The position numbers were made by a program, and so were the translations under genes. DNA of 64,000 bases. Origin: Sphingobacteriia bacterium. Lineage in GTDB: Bacteria; Pseudomonadota; Alphaproteobacteria; Rickettsiales; 33-17. The DNA is taken from NCBI GenBank assembly GCA_017304685.1, contig JAFKLR010000004.1, forward strand, positions 372,001 to 436,000, written 5' to 3'. Positions within the stretch are counted from its first letter, which is position 1, and each line of letters starts with the position of its first letter. The notes beneath the pieces are model-generated. The model ran no database searches, had not been told where the DNA came from, and saw only the letters and a program-made list of their open reading frames with translations. This document shows, in pieces, positions 16,991-27,100 of the stretch.

Positions 16991-18814
16991 ATGAGTAAAT
17001 CTTCCGATATTCAACAAATCGAATTCACAATAGAAAATTTAGAAAAAATAAAAAAGGGTGAGATTAAGGGTAAAATATATTTTACTTACCCAAAAGCGCT
17101 TAAACTATTAGAAGATAATATTCTTACTTATTTTTATGAAGCGTTTAAGGATAATGAAACTATTACAGAACTTAGTATACCAGAAGAGTTAATTTTCGAT
17201 GTACAGTTAATAAATCAACAAAATCTTGAGTTGCTTTTTAAAATTTTTGAAACAAATAAAACTATAACTAAATTTAACCCTCAGTTTTCTTTAAATCATA
17301 TTGGTTTAAAGTATCTTACTGAATTTGCTAAAAACAATACTACCTTAAAAGATTTAGAGATAGGAATTGCATTTGGAATTTGGTACTCAGATCCTAATCA
17401 AGAAAAAGAAGAAAGAGAAAAACAACTAGAAACAATAAATTTATTTAATACCTATCTTAAAGAAAATAAAACATTAGAAAATTTAAAGCTTTTTTATGTG
17501 GGCATTCAAAGTAATCATGCTGAAATTTTAATAGATGGGCTTAGAGAAAATAAATATATAAAAAATCTAACATTTGATGAAATTGGTGGCGATACAAAAA
17601 CAGATTTATTATTTGTTAAATTTCTTAAAGAAAAGAAATATCAAAACTTTCTTGAGTTGACTATATATAATGATACTGAATACCTTGAAGAAGTTTTACA
17701 AATACTTAAAAAGGATACGGAATTTTCTCTCGCATTACATTTTGCAGGGGATACATTTCACATTAATCCAGATAAATATCTTGATTCTGAAAAATGTAAA
17801 ATAATAAGCGCATATGTATCTAATAATACATTTTTAAAAGAATTATCATTTGAAAATTATTTGCTTACTGATGAAAATTTGCAAATTCTAGCGACAGGTT
17901 TAAAAAATAATAACAGTTTGAGTAGTTTTAGTATTAGTTCAAATGATATTTATAATAAACCAACCACGATTACTGAAAAGGGCTTAAAACCAATATTAGA
18001 TGCTTTAAATCAAAATAATAATTTAAGCAGCCTATATTTAAATGACAAAGATTTTTCAGAAGAAGAAATTAAATGTGTAATTAATTTTCTAGAAAATAAA
18101 CCGCGAATAAAAGCAGTAGGTTTAGCAATCCGTAATCCTAATAAAACTAATGTTGGTTTTATAAAGGCATTTTTACAAAATAATACTTCAATAATTAGCT
18201 TTAATATGGGCAATTCTATAGTTAATAATTTAGAATTATTTAAAGAGTTTTGTGAAGTTTTAAAAACTAATAAAACGCTTACAGCACTTGGTATATTTAA
18301 CAGTCAAAATACTACTTGTGAAGTCAGGAAAATTTTATGGGAAGCTATAAAAAATAATGATGTAATTCAATATATTGATTATGAAACCGGGTGTTATCCG
18401 GAAGATATAAGAAGCCAAGAACTTAATAAAAAAATTGAAGAAAAACTTGAAAGTAACAGAAAATGGGCATTATCTTATAGTACTTTAGTAGAAAACCCAT
18501 ATATTAATACCCATAATATTTTTACAGCAAAAGCAATAGAAGAAAATGTAGAAATTACACTTCAAACACCTTCTATTTTATCAAATGTTGTTTATGCACC
18601 TGTAACTTTAGTAAAAGGAGTAGGGAATTTACTATTAGGCGCAGGTAACTTATTATTAGCACCTGTATGGTATTTTACTAATAATTCTATAGAAGAAAAA
18701 TATACTAAAAACATTCCAGTAATGGAAAATAATAATGCGATAAATGATTTAAATTATAGAGTTGAAAGAGACAAAGAAAAAACTATAGCGCTTACAATGG
18801 AAGAATCTCGTTAA
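16991..18814 (+). CDS. leucine-rich repeat protein with C-terminal hydrophobic hairpin
   Basis: The 607-residue protein is built of ribonuclease-inhibitor-like leucine-rich repeats of roughly 28-30 residues, each with an NNTTLKDLEI-type or NNSLSSFSIS-type core (for example NKTITKF, NNTTLKDL, NKTLENL, NTFLKEL, NNSLSSF, NNNLSSLYL, NTSIISF, NKTLTAL). After the repeats (about residue 495 on) comes a different tail with a long hydrophobic stretch containing APVTLVKGVGNLLLGAG and LLLAPVWYFT, then a charged end. There is no signal peptide. I start at ATG 16991 because GGAG at 16981-16984 is 6 bases upstream; ATGs at 16979 and 16985 sit badly relative to it. TATAAT is at 16965-16970. Such repeat proteins in intracellular bacteria are often secreted effectors; here that is inference. 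Confidence 0.75.
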   Translation: MSKSSDIQQIEFTIENLEKIKKGEIKGKIYFTYPKALKLLEDNILTYFYEAFKDNETITELSIPEELIFDVQLINQQNLELLFKIFETNKTITKFNPQFSLNHIGLKYLTEFAKNNTTLKDLEIGIAFGIWYSDPNQEKEEREKQLETINLFNTYLKENKTLENLKLFYVGIQSNHAEILIDGLRENKYIKNLTFDEIGGDTKTDLLFVKFLKEKKYQNFLELTIYNDTEYLEEVLQILKKDTEFSLALHFAGDTFHINPDKYLDSEKCKIISAYVSNNTFLKELSFENYLLTDENLQILATGLKNNNSLSSFSISSNDIYNKPTTITEKGLKPILDALNQNNNLSSLYLNDKDFSEEEIKCVINFLENKPRIKAVGLAIRNPNKTNVGFIKAFLQNNTSIISFNMGNSIVNNLELFKEFCEVLKTNKTLTALGIFNSQNTTCEVRKILWEAIKNNDVIQYIDYETGCYPEDIRSQELNKKIEEKLESNRKWALSYSTLVENPYINTHNIFTAKAIEENVEITLQTPSILSNVVYAPVTLVKGVGNLLLGAGNLLLAPVWYFTNNSIEEKYTKNIPVMENNNAINDLNYRVERDKEKTIALTMEESR

Positions 18815-18829
18815 TAGATTTTTATCTGA

Positions 18830-18866
18830 TGTAATTATCTTTTTTAGGAAGATAATTACATTTTCA
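18830..18866 (+). terminator. intrinsic terminator after the LRR gene
   Basis: A perfect 12-base-pair stem (18830-18841 with 18849-18860) encloses a 7-base loop and runs into TTTTCATTAT. It starts 15 bases after the stop codon. Confidence 0.65.
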
Positions 18867-18893
18867 TTATCCCAGAATTTAATAAAGGAAAAA

Positions 18894-18923
18894 TTGACAA
18901 TAATATTATAACTAAGTTAAAAT
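18894..18923 (+). promoter_or_regulatory. sigma-70-type promoter for the DUF4153-like gene
   Basis: TTGACA (18894-18899), an 18-base spacer and TAAAAT (18918-18923). The start codon is 29 bases after the -10 hexamer, and a terminator for the previous gene lies just before, so the gene is its own transcription unit. Confidence 0.6.
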
Positions 18924-18951
18924 ATTAATTTAATATAAAAGTTCTAATGAA

Positions 18952-20805
18952 ATGAATCTTTCTTTATCAACTCTTTTTAATAAAACAAAAAATACAGCCT
19001 TTCGTTTTCCTATTGCTTTTTGCTTTGCAGTTATAATTAGCATTATTTCATTTACATCAATAAACTTACTTGCAACGGAAATTGTAAAAGATAAAAATAT
19101 ATTATTAATTAACATTGTAACAAAAGTTTTATTTGAATTTTTTATACTAATTTCCGGAATATTATTATTTACTCTTTCAAAAATATATACGGAAAGTAAA
19201 AAAAGAAATTCCTCTATTATTATTTATATTATTCCTAGCATAATTTTCTTTATTATTTTTTATTATTTTAAATTACTTAATATATTTTCACTTACATTAA
19301 GTTTTATTTTAATTTTTTTTGGGTTAAGACATTTAATTAAATTAATTCCATATCTTGACGAGCAATATGCTCCTACTAATTATTGGATGTTTAAAAATAA
19401 AATTAGAGAAAATACTTTAAATGTATTTAAATCAGTTATCCTCTTAATAACGTTTGTAATTATAATTAATATAATTTGCAGTCACTTGTTAAAATTCTCT
19501 TTGTTATCACATGCAACGTTACTAAAGTTCACATGTTTTTGCCAATTTGGCCTTTTTAATATATTGTGGCTCGCTGGCGTCCCAAACAAATTTGATGAAG
19601 AGCCAAATAAAGAAGATTATAAATTATACTCTACTTTGTTTGCCTCAAATTTATATATAATTATACCGGCTATTTTAGTTTTATTATTTCTTTTAAATAT
19701 ATATTTACTCAAAATTTTATTTATTAAAACAATTACTAACAGTACTTCAGATAATTATTGGATATCAATATATACGATCTTAACTGGACTTATTGGTATG
19801 CAAGTATTCAATAGTTATGAAATTTTACAAAAAAATGTTTCTAGATATATAAAAACTTTTAAATTTTTATTTCCTATATTTTATATTCTTCCGTTAGGAT
19901 ATTGTATTTACAAAATAGGTAATGAATTTAATACCCAGGGTATTACATTTTTTGAATATATTAAGGCTTTAATTCTAATATCTTTAATTTATCCAATTGT
20001 ACTCTTATTAATTCAAAAAGAGAAAGATACATATAAGAAATACATGTTATTTTTTAGTATAATATTGCTACTTGGATCTTTTGGTCCTTGGGGTGTTAAT
20101 AAGCTTCCAGTTTATAGTAAATTTACGGCATTAGAAACAATTCTTGTAAAAAATCGAATTTTAGAAAATGGTGTTATTAATAAAGATTATAAAAATGAAA
20201 TCACCTTACCTGATAAAGCATTAGTAAGAGAAAAATTAAGGTATTTAATTCAGTTTGATAGTATTGAATTAATCAAACCTTGGTTTAAGAATATGCCAGA
20301 AAGTGTAATAAATCAGTATAAAACTTCTGAAGTTTTGTCATTGAATAAAAATTTATTTGAAGTTTTATTTGTAGGAAATGAAAATTTAATAGAAAATATC
20401 TTAAAAGATATTGGGATCTCTGAACCAACACAAAATAAAAATAACAAATCACAATCCTCTTCTGGAGGATATGCAGGTATATTACCAGAAGATTATACAG
20501 TATACATAACAGGTGAAGGAAATATTATGAATATTTATCCTGTGCCTAATTCTAAAAAAGTTATTTTTCCTACAAAAAATCATTACCAAGGTATTGATGG
20601 CTGTTATATGGAATGTTATTCAAATAAAAAGCAAAATGCAGTGTATTCAGTTGCAAAAGATCTATATGTAATAGGGCAAGTAAGGATAAAAGGTAAGTAT
20701 AACCAATTTCTTGTTTGTAATCCTAATGGCAATATTAAAGAGTCATTTAAACTTTGTGAGAAATATTTTCCTGAAAGTTGTAAAAATAATTACTGCAAAC
20801 CATAA
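18952..20805 (+). CDS. DUF4153-like multi-pass membrane protein
   Basis: The 617-residue protein has about twelve hydrophobic helices over residues 20-385, then a soluble C-terminal part of about 230 residues. The end of the membrane part (IILLLGSFGPWGVNKLPVYSK) and the LMR-type helix order match the DUF4153 family as I know it. The function of that family is not established. The tail contains the helical REKLRYLIQFDSIEL segment, a Ser-rich linker, and a cysteine-containing end (six Cys in the last 80 residues, including YMECYSNK, CNPNG and CKNNYC). This tail may lie in the periplasm with disulfides. No other gene shares its strand downstream. Confidence 0.65.
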   Translation: MNLSLSTLFNKTKNTAFRFPIAFCFAVIISIISFTSINLLATEIVKDKNILLINIVTKVLFEFFILISGILLFTLSKIYTESKKRNSSIIIYIIPSIIFFIIFYYFKLLNIFSLTLSFILIFFGLRHLIKLIPYLDEQYAPTNYWMFKNKIRENTLNVFKSVILLITFVIIINIICSHLLKFSLLSHATLLKFTCFCQFGLFNILWLAGVPNKFDEEPNKEDYKLYSTLFASNLYIIIPAILVLLFLLNIYLLKILFIKTITNSTSDNYWISIYTILTGLIGMQVFNSYEILQKNVSRYIKTFKFLFPIFYILPLGYCIYKIGNEFNTQGITFFEYIKALILISLIYPIVLLLIQKEKDTYKKYMLFFSIILLLGSFGPWGVNKLPVYSKFTALETILVKNRILENGVINKDYKNEITLPDKALVREKLRYLIQFDSIELIKPWFKNMPESVINQYKTSEVLSLNKNLFEVLFVGNENLIENILKDIGISEPTQNKNNKSQSSSGGYAGILPEDYTVYITGEGNIMNIYPVPNSKKVIFPTKNHYQGIDGCYMECYSNKKQNAVYSVAKDLYVIGQVRIKGKYNQFLVCNPNGNIKESFKLCEKYFPESCKNNYCKP

Positions 20806-20841
20806 AGGTCAGATATTAAGCTTATTATTATAAAGACACTT

Positions 20842-22290
20842 TTATTCAGCTTTACTTTTAACAAGTCTTGTATACATTCCGCTTAAATTATTTACAGCAT
20901 ATATCCACAGTATAACTATTATAAAAGCAATAATAGCAATTGAGAAGGTCATACCAAAGGTTAATGCGCTTGGGAAGAACCATAATAAAAATGATTGTAT
21001 AGCAGCTCCGGTTGTATCTGAAAGCCTCATACCCACTACGTCTACTGCTGCTTTACCTTTAGTTTTAATATCTTCATCAGCTGCAATAAAGGCCATTTCT
21101 TTTGTTGAATCAAAAAGGGCATATTTATTTGCTTTCATTAAAATTACTTGACACATACCAATAATTACAATTAATTTACTAGCGCTAATGCCAAAATTTT
21201 CATACGCCCATGGTTCAAGTGCATCTTTATTTAATAAAGCTAAAAAGAAAAAGAAACTGGTTACTGCAATTACAATCGGTGTTGCAAGAGCTGCTGCTCT
21301 CCAACTAAATCTTCTAAGAATTTGACTACTAAATAACATAATTATAATTGATGAATAACCCATGTATTGAGTAAATCCACCAAAGAATTTTGCATAGCTA
21401 TTTTGATCGCTATAAACCTCACGGATATTAGCTTTCCACTGAATTTCTATCATATTATTAATAGTGCCATATGCCACAACCATTAAGAATATATAAAGTA
21501 AATAAGGGGAGCTCATAATAACTTTTAAGCTTTTAAATACGGAGATATTACTTTTTGGCGGAAGCTGACGTTTATGAGAAGCAAGTAACTTGTTGGCTAT
21601 AAAATAAATGACTATGTTAAATATAATTGCGCCGATTACTACGCCAAGATTATATACGATGACATTTTTAGCGTGTTTTGCACTATCTTTCACAACTGAA
21701 CCTGCTAAAATTAAAGCAAAATTTCCAAGCAATGCAAGAGTTGGGTAAATTCTTCTCGCTTCTTCAGAAGTTGTAATTCTATTTGCAAATTGCCAAAACA
21801 TTAAAACTGTAACAGTAGGGCCCCATAACTCTACTAAAATACCGAAAAGAGCAAATGTCCATTTTCCATAAATTTTAATTAACCATTTTAGCTTAGGATT
21901 TAAGGCTACTAAATTTTCTATATGTTCTGGATCAGGATGTAAATGATGAATATTTGGGTAAATTAAAAAGCAATATGCGACGAAAAATGTTAGGAAAAAG
22001 AATTTGATAATATAAAATATTTTTTCACTAGGAATAATATTACTAATTTTAGTGTAAACGAGGGTAAATAAAATAGCGAAAGGTAAAACTAAGTATAAAT
22101 CAATAAAGCTTAAAGCTTCAGCTCCAATATTTGGAACAATAATTGTATCTTTTAAAGATCTGAGTGTAGCATGGATATAAAGAATACCGAACATCAAGAT
22201 ACTCAGTAAGAAAAACTTTTTTAATTCATTTTTTTTTACTGGAAAAATAAATTCAAATATGGCTTTAAGCGGGTCTAAAACTAGGTTCAT
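20842..22290 (-). CDS. tlc: ATP/ADP translocase (Tlc family)
   Basis: Nucleotide transporter of plastid and obligate intracellular bacterial type, exchanging host ATP for bacterial ADP or importing other nucleotides. The 482 residues start with the typical short cytoplasmic lead (IFEFIFPVKKNELKKFFLLS) followed by FGILYIHATLRSLKDTIIVP, a hallmark of the family, and about twelve membrane helices. Other family stretches are ELWGPTVTVLMFWQFANRIT, RIYPTLALLGNFALI, KANKYALFDSTKEMAFI and KGKAAVDVVGMRLSDT. It lies 2 bases after the YihY gene and is the last gene of the ileS-gpsA-yihY-tlc run. Rickettsiales often carry several paralogues with different nucleotide specificity; which one this is cannot be read from sequence. 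Confidence 0.94.
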   Translation of the reverse strand: MNLVLDPLKAIFEFIFPVKKNELKKFFLLSILMFGILYIHATLRSLKDTIIVPNIGAEALSFIDLYLVLPFAILFTLVYTKISNIIPSEKIFYIIKFFFLTFFVAYCFLIYPNIHHLHPDPEHIENLVALNPKLKWLIKIYGKWTFALFGILVELWGPTVTVLMFWQFANRITTSEEARRIYPTLALLGNFALILAGSVVKDSAKHAKNVIVYNLGVVIGAIIFNIVIYFIANKLLASHKRQLPPKSNISVFKSLKVIMSSPYLLYIFLMVVAYGTINNMIEIQWKANIREVYSDQNSYAKFFGGFTQYMGYSSIIIMLFSSQILRRFSWRAAALATPIVIAVTSFFFFLALLNKDALEPWAYENFGISASKLIVIIGMCQVILMKANKYALFDSTKEMAFIAADEDIKTKGKAAVDVVGMRLSDTTGAAIQSFLLWFFPSALTFGMTFSIAIIAFIIVILWIYAVNNLSGMYTRLVKSKAE

Positions 22291-22292
22291 AG

Positions 22293-23138
22293 TTAATTCT
22301 TACTAAGTTGGTTATTTTTAAAATTTGCAAAATGATAGTTAAATTCAGCGCCAAATATTAATATTATATTATTAATATAGAAAAAAATCAATGTAACAAT
22401 GATTCCTTCTAAACTTCCATAAATTAGATTTACTTGTCTAAAATTACTAATATAAGCAGAAAGTAAGCTACCCGATATTGACCATAATAAAGAAGTAATA
22501 CAAGCTCCAGGTAAAACCGTGGTAAGTCTTTGCTTAATATTTGGTAGGAAGTAATATATACTACCAATGAAGATAAGTAAAACTAAAAATATCGCTAAAT
22601 TCCTTAAGTAATAAACTGAAGGGGATATGTTAATATTTAAGTCTAAAAATTTCGAAATATCATTAATAAGCGGAGGTAGAAATATTAAGCAAAATATAAT
22701 AAACATTAAAATTACAACGAAGCATAGAAATTGGAATATGCTTAACATACGTCGTAAAATATACGCAGGCGGGGAATTAACTCGATAAGCTCGATTTAAA
22801 ATAGTTCTAAGCCCTTCAAATGATGAGGAAGCAGTCCAAATTGCACCTAAAATAGCTATGCTAACAATACTTTCTGGTGGTCCAAAAATAATTTCATCAA
22901 TTCGTGGTTTTAAAAAATTTAGTACATGAATAGGTAAGTTACTGAATAAAAATTCAATAAATCTTTCACCTATCGCAAGTTCACCGATGAAACCTGCAAT
23001 TGATATTAATAAAACTAAGAATGGAAAAATAGCTAAAATAAATATAAAGCTTAAATAGCCCGCATGTTCAATGCCGTCATGATCTATAACGTCAATTAAG
23101 GCATTGGCACTGGATCTATAAAATCTCTTTATATTCAT
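22293..23138 (-). CDS. YihY/BrkB family membrane protein
   Basis: A 281-residue inner-membrane protein with six helices. The family pattern is seen in AGYLSFIFILAIFPFLVLLI, in AILGAIWTASSSFEGLRTIL with NRAYRVNSPPAYILRRMLS, and in TTVLPGACITSLLWSISGSL followed by YGSLEGIIVTLIFFYINN. The E. coli member was once called RNase BN in error; its true role is unknown, with transport or envelope functions proposed. It lies between gpsA (4-base gap) and tlc (2-base gap). Confidence 0.88.
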   Translation of the reverse strand: MNIKRFYRSSANALIDVIDHDGIEHAGYLSFIFILAIFPFLVLLISIAGFIGELAIGERFIEFLFSNLPIHVLNFLKPRIDEIIFGPPESIVSIAILGAIWTASSSFEGLRTILNRAYRVNSPPAYILRRMLSIFQFLCFVVILMFIIFCLIFLPPLINDISKFLDLNINISPSVYYLRNLAIFLVLLIFIGSIYYFLPNIKQRLTTVLPGACITSLLWSISGSLLSAYISNFRQVNLIYGSLEGIIVTLIFFYINNIILIFGAEFNYHFANFKNNQLSKN

Positions 23139-23141
23139 TAA

Positions 23142-24119
23142 TTACAACCAATTTAATTTCTTAATTATATCAACATTTTCATTTTGATAAAGTATCTTAT
23201 ATATAGATTCTATAATTGGTAATGATAGCTCATGTTTCCTAATAAGTTCATATATTGGCTTAGCTGACATATAACCTTCGGTTAGCAAATTTTTAAATTC
23301 TAAAATCTCTTTTACGCTTTTATCTTTATTAGCTACTATTTCTCTGCCTAAAGAATTATTTCTAGATTTTTGACTTATACATGTAAGGATAGTATCCCCT
23401 AATCCTGCAGGACTAAAAGCTGTTTTTGCTTTTCCACCTAAAGCTAAATTTAGTTCATTAACTTCTTCGAAAGCGCTATTTAAAAAAGCGGCAAATCCGT
23501 TATCACCAATTTCTAATCCTCTGACTATTCCACAACCAATAGCTAATATATTTTTACAGGCACCGAAAATTTGTGCGCCAATAATATCTTCAGAAAAATG
23601 GAATTTAAAATTATCTGAAGAAGATTGATCGGCAAATTCTTTAAAAATTACATGTCTACTTGCAATTAAGGTGTTTGTAGGAAGGTCTTTAACAATTTCG
23701 TGAGCAAGGTTAGGTCCTGAAAGAACTGCAATATTTGCATTAGGAAACATTTCCTCTACAACTTCATGCATAAATTTTAAAGATGAATTTTCAATTCCTT
23801 TGGCGCAAATAATTAAATTTTTACCATCAAGCTCAAAACCATCCATCAAAACTTCTCTTAAATTTTGAGAAGGAATGGTTAGAAAAATGAAATCACTATT
23901 AAAATTATTAAATTTAGTTTTATTGGTTGTTGCATAACCTAAAATTAACCTATGACTAGGTGGAAGAGGTAAGTACTTTGAATTTTCTTGACTATTTATG
24001 TCGTCAGCTACTTGCTGATTACGCGTCCACATTATAACGTTTTCTTCACCAAAGTAAGCCGAGTAATAATATGAAAGCGCAGTTCCCCAAGCTCCCGCTC
24101 CAATAATACCTATCTTCAT
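23142..24119 (-). CDS. gpsA: glycerol-3-phosphate dehydrogenase [NAD(P)+]
   Basis: Reduces dihydroxyacetone phosphate to sn-glycerol-3-phosphate, the backbone for phospholipids. The 325 residues open with the Rossmann loop GIIGAGAWGTALS, then IMWTRNQQVADDI, the FLTIPSQNLRE segment, ICAKGIE and VLSGPNLAHEI. The catalytic helix has GACKNILAIGCGIVRGLEIG (conserved Lys) and the C-terminal domain has SPAGLGDTILTC-SQKSRNNSLG. It overlaps ileS by 4 bases, giving tight coupling. PlsY (8426) uses its product. Confidence 0.95.
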   Translation of the reverse strand: MKIGIIGAGAWGTALSYYYSAYFGEENVIMWTRNQQVADDINSQENSKYLPLPPSHRLILGYATTNKTKFNNFNSDFIFLTIPSQNLREVLMDGFELDGKNLIICAKGIENSSLKFMHEVVEEMFPNANIAVLSGPNLAHEIVKDLPTNTLIASRHVIFKEFADQSSSDNFKFHFSEDIIGAQIFGACKNILAIGCGIVRGLEIGDNGFAAFLNSAFEEVNELNLALGGKAKTAFSPAGLGDTILTCISQKSRNNSLGREIVANKDKSVKEILEFKNLLTEGYMSAKPIYELIRKHELSLPIIESIYKILYQNENVDIIKKLNWL

Positions 24120-27100
24120 ATCTTTTTTAAACTAAATGAAATTACTTCTTTATCACTCTCGAGTTTATGTTTTCCTTCTTCATTTGTAAAAGAAAGTTTT
24201 GAAAGAGTTTGTTCTTCAATATAACTAATAAAATTTTGAGTGCTAGTTTTAAAGTTTTCTGAAGCCTCAATTGAAATATCAACTCTATCACTTATTTCAA
24301 AGCCATCATCTTTCCTTGCTTGTTGAATTGCTCTTACTAAATCTCTGGCTAAACCTTCATTATATAATTCTTCCGAAATATTAAGATCAAGAATAACAAC
24401 TGCATCTTGTGATGATAAGCTTTCAGTATTTTTTGGATCTTTTGGTTGCAATAAAAGAGTAAATTCTTCTTTTTGAAGCGTTTTACCTGCAACTGCTATT
24501 GTGCCATCATTATTTTTTTGCCAATTGTCTTGCTTAACTTCCTTGGTAATATCTTTAATAAGTTCTGGCATTCTTTTACCAAGTAATGGGAAATTAAGCT
24601 GTAGTTTGAAATTTACAAATTCATTTACTACATCAGTAAATTTCACTTCTTTCACATTAAGCTCGTCTTTAATTAATTCAATTAAATCATTTATGGTAAC
24701 GCTTTTACCAGCTACAGTTAAGGTTTGAAGTGGTTGACGAACACGTATGTTATTATTATTTCTAACGGAATGCGCGGAAGTACAAATATCACGTACTCTA
24801 TCCATTTCAACTACAAGATTTTCTTCTTGTGGGAATATATTATAATCAGGAAAATCAGTTAAATGTATACTTTGATTATAATCACTCATATCAAATTTAT
24901 TTAAACCTAAATAAATGGCTTCACTTAAAAGTGGTAAAAGTGGAGCAGAAATTTTAGCCATGGTTATTAAAACTGTGAAAAGTGTATCATAAGCTAATTG
25001 CTTATCTTCATCATAGCCACTACGCCAGAACCTCGGACGGTTTCTTCTAATGTACCAATTATTTAAAATTTCATAGAAATCTTCAATAGATTTAGTTGCC
25101 GTGATTGTATCAAATTTATCTAAACTTTCGGTAACTATTTTAACAACGTTTCTAAGTTTGGCTAAAATATATCTATCAAGTGCATCTTTACTATTTGTTA
25201 TTATTTTAGCGTCAATTTTGTCGGCATTCGCATAAAGAGTGAAGAAATGGTAAGAGTTCCAAATTGGCTTAATTGCAAGCCTTTGAACGTCTTTTAACAT
25301 TGTTCCATCTTTATCTATAAGAAGTTCTAATCCTCTCATTACAGGAGAAGATATCATAAGCCATCTTAAAGTGTCGGCACCAAAATTTTTAAAAATATCT
25401 TTTGGATCTGCGTAGTTATTTAAACGCTTAGATAATTTTTGTCCTTTCTCATCTAAAATTACGCCGTGGCATATACAATTTAGGAAAGGTGGTCTATCAA
25501 AAAGTGCAGTTGAAAGAACCATTAAAGTATAGAACCAACCACGAGTTTGTGCGGTGTATTCTACGATAAAATCTGCTGGAAAATGATTTTCAAACCATTC
25601 TTTATTTTCAAATGGGTAATGCACTTGTGCATAAGGCATTGAGCCGCTTTCAAACCAGCAATCGAATACATCTTCAACTCGACGCATTGTTGATTTACCT
25701 GTTGGATCATCAGGATTTGGACGAGTTAATTCATCGATAAAAGGTTTATGTAAATCTTTTACTTTTACCCCAAAATCTTTTTCAAGTTCTTCAATTGAAC
25801 CATAAACATCAATACGTGGATATTTAGGATCATCTGATTTCCAAACCGGAATTGGTGTTCCCCAAAAACGATTACGGCTAATTGACCAGTCTCTTGCATT
25901 TGCAAGCCAATTACCGAATAACCCATTTTTTATATGATCAGGAATCCAAGTAATTTGTTGGTTTAATTCCACCATTCTATCTTTAAATTTAGTTACTTCT
26001 ACATAGAAAGAAGGCACTGCTTTATATATAAGAGGAGTATCAGTACGCCAGCAATGTGGGTAATTATGAATAAATTGTTCTGTTTTAAGCCAAAAACCTT
26101 TTAGCTTTAATGCTTTAATTACTTCATCAATAGCATCAAAAACCTGCAAGCCTTCAAAATCTGAAACTTCTTTTGTAAATTTACCTTGGCTATCAACCGG
26201 ACAAACAAGCGTAATACCTTCTTTTTCACAAATTATTTGGTCATCTTCACCAAAACCTGGAGCTAAGTGAACAGCGCCTGTTCCATCACCTTCTGTTACA
26301 AAATCACCTAATAAAATTCTAAAGCTATTTGGATGATCTTTAAAATAATCAAAAAGTGGAATGTAAGTTATATTTTTTAATTCACTACCTTTAAAGCTCT
26401 TAATTATTTTTGGCTCTTCACCTAATTCTTTTTTATATTGCGAAAATGAACTTGTAGCGATAATTATAACTTTACTATCAAATTCAATTGCAGAATATTC
26501 AATTTCTGCCCCAACTGCTATTGCAAGGTTAGATGGTAAGGTCCAAGGTGTTGTGGTCCAAGCTGCTAAATAAACATCTTCTGAAATATCACTTAATGAT
26601 TCTGGTTTTTCTTTTAATTTGAAAAGTACTGTTGCCGATTTATCAGCTCTTTCTCTATAGGAATTATCTAATCTTGTTTCAAAATTTGAAAGAGGGGTTT
26701 CGCATGCCCAGGAATAAGGCATTACTCTCATTGATTCATATACTAAGCCTTTATTATAAAGTTGCTTAAATGCCCATAAAACTGACTCCATGAAATTTGT
26801 ATCCATAGTTTTATAGTCATTTTCAAAATCAACCCAACGAGCCTGGCGGTTTACATAATCTTGCCATTCATTTCTGTATTTAAGGACTGAATTTCGGCAA
26901 TGATCGTTGAATTTATCAATGCCAAAATTCATAATTGCAGCACGTCCGCTTAAACTTAATTCTTTCTCAGCGCCCATTTCTGCAGGAAGGCCATGGCAGT
27001 CCCAGCCAAATTTTCTATTTACTTTTTTGCCCTTCATAGTTTGGTAACGAGGGATAGTATCTTTTACAAATCCTGTAAGTAAATGACCATAATGTGGAAG

